From Pseudomonadaceae bacterium UBA836 (GTDB lineage: Bacteria; Pseudomonadota; Gammaproteobacteria; Pseudomonadales; Pseudomonadaceae), in assembly GCA_002296055.1 (NCBI GenBank), contig DBHE01000211.1, positions 6,085-28,345 on the forward strand: a stretch of 22,261 bases of DNA, given 5' to 3'. The translations under genes and the position numbers were made by a program. Below, in pieces: positions 8,068-16,015 of the stretch. How positions within the stretch are numbered: the stretch's first letter is position 1; each line of letters opens with the position of its first letter. The notes under the pieces were generated by a model that was not told the DNA's origin, did not search any database, and saw nothing but the letters and a program-made list of their open reading frames with translations.

Positions 8068-8949
8068 TCAGATACTCCTCAGCATGCGCCAAAGAAACAG
8101 ACAGCCCAGACACTGCAGCAGCAGTGCACACAACAGCAGCAGGCGACCCTCGGCGGATTCCCACAGGCCCAGCATGAAAGCTGGATTGGACGCCAGAATG
8201 TACACGGCCAGCGCCACCGGCATCCCGGCCAGAACCACCGCACTGACGCGGGTCTCGCCGGTCATCGCCCGCAACTGGCGAGAGGCACGGTCTCGATCTC
8301 GGATCATTGAAATCAGGTTTTCCAGCAACTCGCTGGCGTTGCCACCGTACTGCTGATTTACCTGGACACCGAGGGCCAGAATATGGAACTCGTCGCGCTC
8401 ATAGATACGCGCAAAGTCTTCAGTAGCCTCGGCCAGCGGCACGCCCATCTCCACGCTGTTGCGCGTGCGCACCAGGGCATCGTGCAACGGCGCCGGGCTA
8501 TTGTGCATGGCCAGTAGCATGGCATCGCCCAGCGTGCGCCCGGACTTGAGGCTGCGAATGATGTGGTCCAGCAGCGCCGGCAATTGCTGAATCATGCGTC
8601 CGATCCGCCGCCGATAGCGTACGCTGGCGTACAGGTACGCCAGCAGCGGAGGTACCACCAGGGCCAGCGCTGCTGCGCTCAGTCCACCCAGTGCCAGGCC
8701 AAGCAGCACCAGCACCAACCAGCCACCCAGCAGCGCCACCACCGCATAGAAAGGAAGCTGCATGCCCGCGCGCAACAGCAGGCGCTCCCAGCGACCCAGT
8801 CGCCGCTTGCCTGCCGCGGTCGCACGGGCTCCACTCAAGCGCTGCAGCACGCGTTCCATATCGGCTTGACTCGCGCTGTGCTGCAACAGCCGCACGCCGG
8901 CCAGCAGGCAGAGCACACAACACAATCCCAAGAGTATCGGCAGGTTCAT
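8068..8949 (-). CDS. tadB: TadB, inner-membrane platform protein (T2SS-F family)
   Basis: Protein of 293 residues from the ATG at 8949, preceded by GGAGGT; the same frame stays open to 9117 but that extension runs into tadA and looks non-coding. It has an N-terminal membrane helix (LPILLGLCCVLCLLAG), a strongly hydrophobic double segment near residues 65-110, and a T2SS-F core (IGRMIQQLPALLDHIIRSLK and GNASELLENLISMIRDRD). Two C-terminal helices follow. It resembles TadC only in architecture, as expected for this pair. It sits 13 bases after tadA in the same operon. Confidence 0.93.
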   Translation of the reverse strand: MNLPILLGLCCVLCLLAGVRLLQHSASQADMERVLQRLSGARATAAGKRRLGRWERLLLRAGMQLPFYAVVALLGGWLVLVLLGLALGGLSAAALALVVPPLLAYLYASVRYRRRIGRMIQQLPALLDHIIRSLKSGRTLGDAMLLAMHNSPAPLHDALVRTRNSVEMGVPLAEATEDFARIYERDEFHILALGVQVNQQYGGNASELLENLISMIRDRDRASRQLRAMTGETRVSAVVLAGMPVALAVYILASNPAFMLGLWESAEGRLLLLCALLLQCLGCLFLWRMLRSI

Positions 8950-8962
8950 AGTCACCTCCGTT

Positions 8963-10207
8963 CTAGAGCACCTGGCGCAGCTTGTCACCGGCTGGGTGGG
9001 CAGCATCGCGCAGGAACTCATCACCCCGACCATCCAGTCGAAACAGTGTGTTGATGACGTACTGGTTATCCCGCAGGCCAACCACCTCGACAACCTCGCT
9101 GACACAGCGCCGGCCATTCGCCTGACGGGTCAGCTGAATGACCACATCAATTGCCGAGCAGATGGTCTGGCGCATGGTTTGCTCCGCCACCCGCACCCCG
9201 GACAGCCCCACCAGGGTTTCAAGTCGCAGCAGGGCGTCCTGCGCGTTGTTGGCATGCAAGGTGCTCATCGAGCCATCGTGGCCAGTGTTCATCGCCGTCA
9301 GCACATCGAGCACCTCCACGCCGCGAATCTCACCCAGAATGATGCGATCCGGGCGCATGCGCAGCGCGTTGCGCACCAGATCCCGGGCGGCCACTTCACC
9401 ATGCCCGTCGGCGTTCGGCGGCCGGGTTTCCAGCCGCACCACGTGGTCATGCTTGAGCTGAAGCTCGGCGGTATCCTCAATGGTGACAATGCGCTCACGG
9501 CTGTCGACCAGTTGGCTCAGCAGATTCAGCATGGTGGTCTTGCCGGTGCCGGTGCCGCCGCTGACCAGGACATTGCAACGCCGCGCCACGGCATGGCGCA
9601 GAAACTCCAGTATCTCGCTGTTCAATGAGCGCGAGGCCAGCAGGTCAGCGCTACGCAACAGGTCCTGCCGAAACTTGCGCACCGACAGACAGGGCCCATC
9701 CAGGGCAATGGGCGGTATCACCGCGTTGATCCGGCTGCCATCAGGCATCCGTGCATCTACCATCGGTGATGACTCATCCAGCCGTCGGCCTATCGGCGCC
9801 AGAATGCGCTGGATAACCCGCAGCAAGTGCTGATTGTCCATAAAGCGCAGGTCGCTTTGGTGCAACACCCCCTGACGTTCAATGAACAGGCGATGCGGGC
9901 CGTTGACCAGAATTTCCGTTACCGCCGGATCGCGCAGTAGCACCTCCAGAGGACCAAAACCGGTCAGCTCGTCAGCCAGCTCTTCGGTCAGCCGATCAAC
10001 CTCGTAGCGCGACAACGCCAGCTGGCGCCGCTGCACGAAGTCCGCCACGTTGTCGCCGATAAACTGCATGAGCCGCCCGCGCTGTCCCTCCAGCAGGTTT
10101 TCGTCCTCGTCTTCAAGGACGTCAATCAGGTAGCGATGCAACCGTGACTTGAGGCTTTGCGTCTCGCTGGCATTGCGGGTTTCACCAAACACCGTGTCCA
10201 TCATCAT
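8963..10207 (-). CDS. tadA: TadA/CpaF, secretion ATPase of the Flp pilus
   Basis: Hexameric PilT/VirB11-like ATPase of 414 residues that powers pilus extension, and possibly retraction, from the cytoplasmic face. Visible motifs are Walker A GGTGTGKTT (about 217-225), the Asp/Glu box IEDTAE (243-248), Walker B IILGEIRG (289-296), and the His box GHDGSMSTLHAN (309-320). The N-terminal CpaF domain is present. The frame opens with three Met codons (ATGATGATG); GGGAG lies 6 bases before the first, so that one is taken. The start overlaps the tadZ stop as ATGA. All catalytic motifs are intact. Confidence 0.96.
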   Translation of the reverse strand: MMMDTVFGETRNASETQSLKSRLHRYLIDVLEDEDENLLEGQRGRLMQFIGDNVADFVQRRQLALSRYEVDRLTEELADELTGFGPLEVLLRDPAVTEILVNGPHRLFIERQGVLHQSDLRFMDNQHLLRVIQRILAPIGRRLDESSPMVDARMPDGSRINAVIPPIALDGPCLSVRKFRQDLLRSADLLASRSLNSEILEFLRHAVARRCNVLVSGGTGTGKTTMLNLLSQLVDSRERIVTIEDTAELQLKHDHVVRLETRPPNADGHGEVAARDLVRNALRMRPDRIILGEIRGVEVLDVLTAMNTGHDGSMSTLHANNAQDALLRLETLVGLSGVRVAEQTMRQTICSAIDVVIQLTRQANGRRCVSEVVEVVGLRDNQYVINTLFRLDGRGDEFLRDAAHPAGDKLRQVL

Positions 10208-11388
10208 CTGGCACTCCCGAGCAAGCGGCCCAGCAGCCCAGGCGATCCGGCCGCGGCGGGCTCAGCACCCGCGCGCGGCTGCGCCAGCGTAGCGGCAAAC
10301 CGACTGAGCGCCTTGCCCAGCGGATCACGTGGCGCCAGATCAAACACTGCCCGTCCCTGATTCTTGACGTTCAGACGCACCGCAGGGCTATGCGCGAACG
10401 AGGCAGCCACCGGCAGTTCGTAGGTGCGCGCCAAGGCCTTGAGGTCGGGCGCAACGCCATCCAGATAACGGTCGACCAGCAGACGCGCACTGGCCATCTT
10501 CAGGCCCTTGTCACGCCAGGCTTGCAGCAACTCTAGATTGCGACGGCAGTTGGACACACTCTGGTCGATGTACCAGTAGAGCGCCTCACCATTGCTGATG
10601 AAGGTGCGCAGCACCTCGCTGTCACGCTGCCCGCAAAGGTTGACCACGACCTGGTCAAAGTTTTGCCGCAAGGCTCCCAGCAGCAGGAACAGCTCGGAAG
10701 AGTTGAAGTGCTCCAGCTCAGTGTTGTCACGCCCCAAGGGCAGCACGCGCAGCCCGCTTGGGTGACGGGTAAAGGCGCTGTCGATCAGGTTCGAGTCCAG
10801 GCGGCGCATGTTGCGCACCGCGTCGGCAAAAACAAAGTTCATTTCCAGGCCGAGGATGTCCATGCTTTCGCCATGGGGCACGCCCAGATCCACAAACAGA
10901 ACGCGCTGCTCGCGCTGCAACCCGAGCGCCAGATGCGATGCCACCAGCGCGGCGTCCGGATCGGGCTGTGCGCCATAGAGCAAGGTCAGCGCCCCTTGGT
11001 CCCGACTTACCGGCAGTTGCGGCAAACGCCGGGTCAGCCGCCGTACCAGGCCCAGCACTTCGCTGCTGCGCAGTCCAAAGGTAATAAAGTCACGGGCACC
11101 GGCGCGCATCGCGCCAATCACCAACTGGTTGTCAAAGCCATCGCCCAGCGCCACCACCGCCAGCAGCGGACGGGCCTCGATCAAACTTTCGATCAACGCG
11201 CACTGGGCTGTCAGATGGTCACGATCAACACCGATGAACACCAGCGACGCGCCAGTCGCGTCCAGCATGCCAAGCAGCTCATCGAAGGTTTCGCCAACCC
11301 GCAGCAGCTGGCCCAGCGGCGCCAGCGCGGCTTCCAGCCACTCCAGATCGGCATTGCTTGCGGTACAACTGAGAAAGGTGTGTTCCAT
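10204..11388 (-). CDS. tadZ: TadZ/CpaE, pilus localisation ATPase-like protein
   Basis: Protein of 394 residues with an N-terminal receiver-like fold (about 1-125, lacking a clear phospho-acceptor set) and a C-terminal ParA/MinD-like domain. TadZ proteins place the Tad machinery at its site in the cell. At the P-loop position the sequence is LLYGAQPDPDAAL (136-148), with no GKT/GKS Lys, so ATP binding in the usual way is doubtful. The later Walker A'-like strand VLFVDLGVPHG is recognisable. AAGGAG lies 7 bases upstream of the ATG. The gene is between rcpA (11 bases) and tadA (ATGA overlap). The call rests mainly on operon position and the residual ParA/MinD pattern. Confidence 0.87.
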   Translation of the reverse strand: MEHTFLSCTASNADLEWLEAALAPLGQLLRVGETFDELLGMLDATGASLVFIGVDRDHLTAQCALIESLIEARPLLAVVALGDGFDNQLVIGAMRAGARDFITFGLRSSEVLGLVRRLTRRLPQLPVSRDQGALTLLYGAQPDPDAALVASHLALGLQREQRVLFVDLGVPHGESMDILGLEMNFVFADAVRNMRRLDSNLIDSAFTRHPSGLRVLPLGRDNTELEHFNSSELFLLLGALRQNFDQVVVNLCGQRDSEVLRTFISNGEALYWYIDQSVSNCRRNLELLQAWRDKGLKMASARLLVDRYLDGVAPDLKALARTYELPVAASFAHSPAVRLNVKNQGRAVFDLAPRDPLGKALSRFAATLAQPRAGAEPAAAGSPGLLGRLLGSAR

Positions 11389-11399
11389 ACAACTTCTCC

Positions 11400-12647
11400 T
11401 TAGCGAAGCAGGGGCGTGCGCTGATCAAAGTCGCCGTTCTCGAACAACAACAGTTCAAGCGCGGACGGGTCATAGTTGCGCAGCGCCTCTCCCGGCAGCT
11501 CCGGCAGACTCGCATCCACCGCCAGTGGCTGGACCAGCCTGGGCGTTACCACCATCAACAGCTCGCGCTCCTCACGGTCAACACTGGAGGAGCGAAAGAA
11601 AGCCCCCAGCACCGGCAAGTCGCCCAGCCCCGGGAACTTGTCCACCGCCGACACATTCCGTGCACTGATCAGGCCGCTGATGACAAAGCTCTCGCCATTG
11701 GCCAGAGAAATACTGGTATCGGTACGCCGCACATTGAGCGAGGGAACGGTGGTGCCGGCAATAGAAATGCCGTTGTTGAAATCGAGTTCACTGACCTCTG
11801 GGGCGACCTTGAGCAGGATGCGATCTTTGGATACGACCGTCGGCGTCAGACTCAAGCGCACGCCGAACTCCTTGTAGTCGATCGACAGCGAATCACTGCC
11901 GGTGCTGGGAATCGGCACCGGAAACTGTCCGCCAGCCAAGAAGCTGGCGCTTTGGCCGCTGATGGCAACCAGACTGGGGCGCGCCAGGGTGTAGGCAAAC
12001 CCGCTGTTCTCCAGCGCATTCAAGGCGCCCAAGAACTTGCTGCTACCACCGCCCCAGACGATATTGAACCCGGACCCGGAGAGCGGCAGATTCGGCGATA
12101 TCGAGCCTACGCCGCCAACCGGTACGCTGCCCGGCGCAGCTCCCGGTGAGCCAAACAAGGTGTTGTTGGAGGCCGTCCCTAGAATAGACACGCCGATTTC
12201 CTTCAACTTGGTGCGATTGACCTCCACAAAGCGGATGTCGGTCTGCACCTGACTGGGGATCAGTCCGGTGACGTCACCCTCTGCCACCGCGCCGGTCATC
12301 GCGGCTGTCGCACTGCCCTGCACAAACAACATGCTTTGGCGCGGCGCGCTGCCACAACCCGTCCAGACCGCCAGGCTGGTTACCCCGCCCTGACGCGGCG
12401 TAATCAAGAAACCGGTGCGACTGGTCAGCTGCACATCCGCCACCTCAGGGTCGCCGACGGCCAGCCGTGTTACCGCGACCGGCAGACGTACTTCCTGTTG
12501 TTGCCCGGCCACCAGATTAAGCGTCGCTGCGGCCGGCTCCAGCTGGTCACAAGCGCCTGCCGCCAAGGTGTTAGCGGCGCAGGCCAGTGACAGCAAACCC
12601 AGTAACCAGCGGGCAGGGTAAGTAATGCGTGAGTTGTTGATGTTCAT
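11400..12647 (-). CDS. rcpA: RcpA/CpaC, outer-membrane secretin of the Flp pilus
   Basis: Protein of 415 residues with an N-terminal signal peptide ending near NTLAAG (about residue 31). An N-terminal periplasmic domain follows (EVRLPVAVTRLAVGDPEVAD). A secretin domain occupies the second half, with the signatures VAISGQSASFLAGGQFPVP, KEFGVRLSLTPTV, and SFVISGLI..PGLGDLPVLGAFFRS. It forms the outer-membrane channel for the pilus. It is short for secretins in general but usual for CpaC/RcpA. The ribosome-binding site is weak (AAGGA 10 bases before the ATG). It follows rcpC by 20 bases. Confidence 0.94.
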   Translation of the reverse strand: MNINNSRITYPARWLLGLLSLACAANTLAAGACDQLEPAAATLNLVAGQQQEVRLPVAVTRLAVGDPEVADVQLTSRTGFLITPRQGGVTSLAVWTGCGSAPRQSMLFVQGSATAAMTGAVAEGDVTGLIPSQVQTDIRFVEVNRTKLKEIGVSILGTASNNTLFGSPGAAPGSVPVGGVGSISPNLPLSGSGFNIVWGGGSSKFLGALNALENSGFAYTLARPSLVAISGQSASFLAGGQFPVPIPSTGSDSLSIDYKEFGVRLSLTPTVVSKDRILLKVAPEVSELDFNNGISIAGTTVPSLNVRRTDTSISLANGESFVISGLISARNVSAVDKFPGLGDLPVLGAFFRSSSVDREERELLMVVTPRLVQPLAVDASLPELPGEALRNYDPSALELLLFENGDFDQRTPLLR

Positions 12648-12667
12648 GTCGTCTGCGTCCTTGCTGG

Positions 12668-13609
12668 TCAGGGAGTTTGCTGGGACAGGTCGCTGCCACG
12701 AAACACCGGCACGCGGGCGGGCGCCCGCGGTGCACCACTGCGCACTGCCACGCGCGGCAGCGCCAGCTGTTGGAAGCGCACCAATTGGCGATCAATACGC
12801 TCCAGGTCCTGCTCGCCTTCAGTACCGGCGTAATAGCTGGCCAAGCGTTTCTCGTCAGCACTGCGAACGGCCAACCGCAGGTCACCGGCTTCACTGGCCA
12901 GTAGCAGGCGCGCCAGCAGCTTTTCTGGCACGGCCAGCACCACCGAGCGCACCTTCTCCGTATCACGGCGCGCGGCGTCATCGTCCACCGGCGGCTGCGC
13001 CGCCTGACCGTTGTTGGTCGGCCCCAGATCGCGACCAACACTCAAAACCCTGAGCGCCGGCACCACCACCTGAGCAGTCTGCTCCCGGTTGTTCTGGTCC
13101 TGACGCAGGTACAGCATCACATCGACATAGTCGGTTGGTGCCAGGTGTCCACCGCCGCCCACCACCTCGTTAACCTCGATGGCCATCGCCCGCTCGCCGG
13201 TGCGAATCATGCGCGCCAGCGGGCCACCCGCGATGAAGCTCTCTGCGGTGAGCACCGAGCCGGCCGCCAGGTTACGACCTGCCTGCCGGCCAATCAGCTG
13301 TTCGGCTTCGGTGAAGCTGCCCGGCGGCGCAATTTTCAGGTACTCCAGCTGCAGATCCTCGTTCTCCAGCGCCTGCCAGGCCGGTACGTCACGGGCAAGC
13401 ACAACCACGGCGGTCCGCTGTTCATCGGCCACCCGTTGCTCGACCTGCTCGACCACCTCCTCAAGCACAGGTGCGGCGGGCTCCTGCGCTGGCGCCACAA
13501 CGTCCGCGGCTGGCGCTTGCGGCTGACTAAGAGAAATACCCCAGTACCCGGCAATCAGGGCACCCAACAACAAAACAACAGCCAGTATCAGGGTCAGTCG
13601 ACTACTCAT
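12668..13609 (-). CDS. rcpC: RcpC/CpaB, SAF-domain pilus assembly protein
   Basis: Protein of 313 residues, first gene of the main tad operon. It has an N-terminal membrane anchor (LTLILAVVLLLGALIAGYWG), a proline/glutamate-rich linker, then an SAF-type domain beginning around ARDVPAWQALENEDLQLEYL. The CpaB/RcpC core follows, including AIEVNEVVGGGGHLAPTDYV. The C-terminal tail is charged. In tad systems this periplasmic protein gates or supports the secretin and influences pilin post-translational state. AAGGAG lies 9 bases before the ATG. The promoter should lie in 13610-13860, shared back to back with flp. Confidence 0.92.
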   Translation of the reverse strand: MSSRLTLILAVVLLLGALIAGYWGISLSQPQAPAADVVAPAQEPAAPVLEEVVEQVEQRVADEQRTAVVVLARDVPAWQALENEDLQLEYLKIAPPGSFTEAEQLIGRQAGRNLAAGSVLTAESFIAGGPLARMIRTGERAMAIEVNEVVGGGGHLAPTDYVDVMLYLRQDQNNREQTAQVVVPALRVLSVGRDLGPTNNGQAAQPPVDDDAARRDTEKVRSVVLAVPEKLLARLLLASEAGDLRLAVRSADEKRLASYYAGTEGEQDLERIDRQLVRFQQLALPRVAVRSGAPRAPARVPVFRGSDLSQQTP

Positions 13610-13959
13610 GCCGATACACTCCTTGCAGACAGAGGGTTGCCAACCAAACCGGCGGTGCAGTCACGCCGGCCCCACCCCAAATCGCAGCCACGAGCCGACC
13701 CATCGCAACAACGCAGGTTGCAATGCGGCGGAGCATTGGAGGGAAGTTGCGGGCGGGAAATGACGTTGTCCATGTCGAGCTACACCTTTGGCAAACCACA
13801 GGTTATGAAGCATTCCGTTGCATTGAGTTATACGAGAAATTAAGTCGCGCCCACATCCTTAGTTAGGGTTAATACTTTCTCGATATTTCCCATTCGTTAT
13901 CGCTGACCTACATTTATTAAGCGTTTGTTCAAACTCTCAACAGCAAAAGGAATGCAACA
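13610..13959. promoter_or_regulatory. Divergent control region between rcpC and flp
   Basis: 350 bases with no supported gene; a 232-residue frame crossing it on the plus strand is mostly antisense to rcpC. The left part (13610-13760) is GC-rich and the part next to flp (13840-13940) is AT-rich. It holds an inverted repeat CAATGC-N6-GCATTG (13721-13738), the sequence AGTTAGGGTTAA (13861-13872), and an inverted repeat CGATA-N12-TATCG (13881-13902). An AT-rich stretch, TATTAA, about 40 bases before the flp ATG could be a -10 element. No firm -35/-10 pair can be assigned for either direction. Confidence 0.6.
13861..13872 (+). promoter_or_regulatory. Candidate regulator site AGTTAGGGTTAA upstream of flp
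   Basis: Nine bases (AGTTAGGGT) are identical to 22236-22244 upstream of the pprB-like gene. Related sequences occur upstream of tadE (AAGGTTAAT, 18062-18070) and of the lipoprotein gene (ACTAGGGTT on the minus strand, 17825-17833). The site starts 99 bases before the flp ATG, a plausible activator distance. That it binds PprB is an inference only. Confidence 0.35.
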
Positions 13960-14151
13960 ATGAACAACATGCTTCGTAAACTGCACATCAAGCTTCAACT
14001 GTTCATGCAACGCGAAGAGGGCGCTTCCGCGATCGAATACGCCATCATCGCCGGCCTGATCTCGCTGGCCGTCATCGCCGTTGCTACGCCCCTGGGCGCC
14101 AAGGTCGCAGCCGTCTTCTCAAGCATTACTGAGCAACTGCCTGGCAGCTGA
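13960..14151 (+). CDS. flp: Flp-type major pilin
   Basis: Prepilin of 63 residues. A 21-residue positively charged leader ends in EEG; cleavage after Gly21 would give a 42-residue mature pilin starting ASAIEYAIIAGLI, with the class-defining Glu5-Tyr6 pair and a hydrophobic helix to about residue 50. The C-terminal part is short and polar (SSITEQLPGS). Mature Flp pilins are usually about 50 residues, so this is a short but typical member. AAAAGG lies about 9-10 bases before the ATG. It is transcribed alone, divergently from the assembly operon, and is followed directly by a strong terminator, which suits a protein needed in far greater amounts than the machinery. Confidence 0.95.
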   Translation: MNNMLRKLHIKLQLFMQREEGASAIEYAIIAGLISLAVIAVATPLGAKVAAVFSSITEQLPGS

Positions 14152-14164
14152 TAAAGCGGCAACT

Positions 14165-14201
14165 AAAAAGGCCTCGTGCGCTAAGCGACGAGGCCTTTTT
14201 T
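14165..14201. terminator. Bidirectional rho-independent terminator between flp and tpsB
   Basis: A perfect 13-bp stem, AAAAAGGCCTCGT (14165-14177) with ACGAGGCCTTTTT (14188-14200). An inner CGC/GCG pairing around a TAA loop extends it. It starts 13 bases after the flp stop and ends in a T run; on the minus strand it reads into an A/T-symmetric U run, so it should also stop transcripts from the converging tpsB gene, whose stop is at 14217. Confidence 0.95.
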
Positions 14202-14216
14202 GTGGCTGCACCTTGG

Positions 14217-15911
14217 TCAGAGCCAGTAGCTGAAAGACAGGGAGTAACGCATGCTGCGCTCACCGGTATCGATCGCGGGGTCACTCAAAGGACGGGCCGC
14301 CTCAAGCCCCACACGATAGTGTTTCTGATCGCTCAGGCGCACGCCCAGCGCGAAGGAAGACAGCTCTGATCGACCAGATGACTCATTGAACCAGGCTTTT
14401 GCGGCATCGACATACGCGTATGGCTGAACCAGCTTGAGCCAGCCCGAGTCAGACCTGAAGCTGGCATTGAGTTCATAACCCACGCCCCAGCCCTTATCCC
14501 CGTTGGCCTGATCATCCGGGTAGGCGCGCGCAAAGTTTTGCCCACCAAAGATGGCCTGCTCACTCTCAGGGAGGGTATCGGCAGACCAGTAGGCGGTTGC
14601 CGACATAACGCCCTGCAGCAGATCGGTGTATTGATCGCTCTGGACCCCGGTCAGCCGCACCCGCGTGAAGTCCAGATCATGCACCGGCGCCTCGCCGGCA
14701 CCGACGACCCGCACCCGACTTTCGGCCCCCATCGCGTCCAGCCCTCGGTAGACGCCGGCGCTCACTGCCCGCTGACGGCCCTCCTTTGCCTGCTGCCAGT
14801 CCAACTCTGCCGCCAGCACCCTGATACGACTGTCCACCTGCGCGATACGCGGCCCGCCAGGCACGCTTTGATGAAATTCACGGCTGTCATCCACGGCATA
14901 GAGCCGCAGGTTGCCGCTAAGTCGCTGGGAGTGCGACAGGATAAAAGGATGGGACAGCACCAGCCCATAGCGGCGGTTGTCACGCTCGGCCTCGGTAGCC
15001 ACGCCCGCTACCGTGACGCGATCATTCGGCTCGCTGCGATAGCGCGACGCCGACACCCCGAGACGCGTGCCTTCCAGGTGTATGTACTGGCTGTATTCCA
15101 CGCTGAGGTAATGCTCGCGATCCTCGCCGGGCGGCACCAGCGTACTGACTGCAAGGTTGTCCCCCCAGCGTGTCAGGCTGCGCGCAGACCCAGTAAGAAA
15201 CACCTGGGCCTCATCCTCATTGTCAGTATCAAACCCGGCGGTGGCATCAAAGGTTTTTCGTTTCGCCTCCAGCAGCATTCTGCTGGCGCCATTGGTAGTG
15301 ACAGCAGGCGCGACCCTGGCAACCACCGGCACGCCCGGAATCTGCGCCAGCAAGGTGCTGTAGCGCTCAAAGGTCGCCAGGGTCAACGGCCGCTCGGCTG
15401 TCAGTTGCTGCGCCAGAGCGCGCACCCGTGGCTCCGCTGCGCCGAGGTCACCGTTGACCTGATAGTCCGCGATATACCCCTCAACCAGCACCACCCTGAT
15501 CTGGCCATCCAGCAGATTCTGCTCAGGCAGATAGGCATACGATAGTGCGTAGCCGTCAGCCCGGTAGCGCGCGGTTATCTGCTCGGTCACGGCCAACAGT
15601 TGCGCGATGCTCACCCGCTGACCGATCAAGGGCTCGAACAACGCTGCGGTCTGCTCAAAGGGGTACTGGGTGCCGCCCTGCAGTTGTACGCCGCTGAGCA
15701 CGATGGTGCTGTTGAGCGACAGCCGGCCTGCTGGCGTAGACGGCGCGTCCAGACCCGGCGTGACTTCCACACCTCGTTGACCCGGTGAGCTCTCGGGTGG
15801 CAGCAGGCGGTTGATATCGTTGCTATTGAGGAACGCCGGATCGGCGCCGTGAACAACATTGGGCAGGCTGACAAGGCATCCTGCCAGAAGAATAGAACCC
15901 AACTTGCGCAT
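14217..15911 (-). CDS. TpsB-type outer-membrane transporter (ShlB/FhaC/HecB family)
   Basis: Protein of 564 residues with a signal peptide (cleavage near VVHGA, residue 23). Two POTRA-like domains follow: the first at about 66-150, with IVLSGVQLQGG and ending VVLVEGYIADYQVNG, and the second at about 151-218. The rest is a 16-strand-type beta-barrel. The conserved L6-loop motif is degenerate: FGGQNFARAYP (455-465) where VRGY/F is usual. The C-terminus ends in an aromatic-rich strand (LSFSYWL). TpsB proteins move a partner exoprotein across the outer membrane. GGGAG lies 8 bases before the ATG. The only adjacent partner candidate is the repeat lipoprotein upstream on the same strand; no classical TpsA with a haemagglutinin-type TPS domain is in the window. 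Confidence 0.9.
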   Translation of the reverse strand: MRKLGSILLAGCLVSLPNVVHGADPAFLNSNDINRLLPPESSPGQRGVEVTPGLDAPSTPAGRLSLNSTIVLSGVQLQGGTQYPFEQTAALFEPLIGQRVSIAQLLAVTEQITARYRADGYALSYAYLPEQNLLDGQIRVVLVEGYIADYQVNGDLGAAEPRVRALAQQLTAERPLTLATFERYSTLLAQIPGVPVVARVAPAVTTNGASRMLLEAKRKTFDATAGFDTDNEDEAQVFLTGSARSLTRWGDNLAVSTLVPPGEDREHYLSVEYSQYIHLEGTRLGVSASRYRSEPNDRVTVAGVATEAERDNRRYGLVLSHPFILSHSQRLSGNLRLYAVDDSREFHQSVPGGPRIAQVDSRIRVLAAELDWQQAKEGRQRAVSAGVYRGLDAMGAESRVRVVGAGEAPVHDLDFTRVRLTGVQSDQYTDLLQGVMSATAYWSADTLPESEQAIFGGQNFARAYPDDQANGDKGWGVGYELNASFRSDSGWLKLVQPYAYVDAAKAWFNESSGRSELSSFALGVRLSDQKHYRVGLEAARPLSDPAIDTGERSMRYSLSFSYWL

Positions 15912-15974
15912 GATGACTACTCCCTATCCGACGCTGCCCACAGAACAGGGGCAGCTGCTGGAACACTCCCTGCA

Positions 15975-16004
15975 GGCAGTCATCACCCGAGGGCGATGAC
16001 TGCC
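15975..16004. other. Stem-loop between lipoprotein gene and tpsB
   Basis: Perfect 10-bp inverted repeat GGCAGTCATC / GATGACTGCC with a 10-base centre, in the 104-base gap between the lipoprotein stop and the tpsB start. No T run follows on either strand. It is therefore better read as an RNA hairpin within a shared transcript, perhaps reducing tpsB expression or protecting the upstream message, than as a full terminator. Confidence 0.6.
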
Positions 16005-16015
16005 CCTACTCCTGA

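Noticed and set aside
8950..9117. N-terminal extension of TadB
   Set aside because: It overlaps the tadA 3' end, and the ATG at 8949 has a good GGAGGT site and begins the membrane helix expected for the family.
13145..13843. 232-residue frame crossing from rcpC into the flp control region
   Set aside because: Mostly antisense to rcpC; rich in His, Gln and Arg as expected for a reversed GC-rich frame.
14538..15545. 335-residue open frame on the plus strand
   Set aside because: Antisense to tpsB, with no ribosome site and no recognisable domain.
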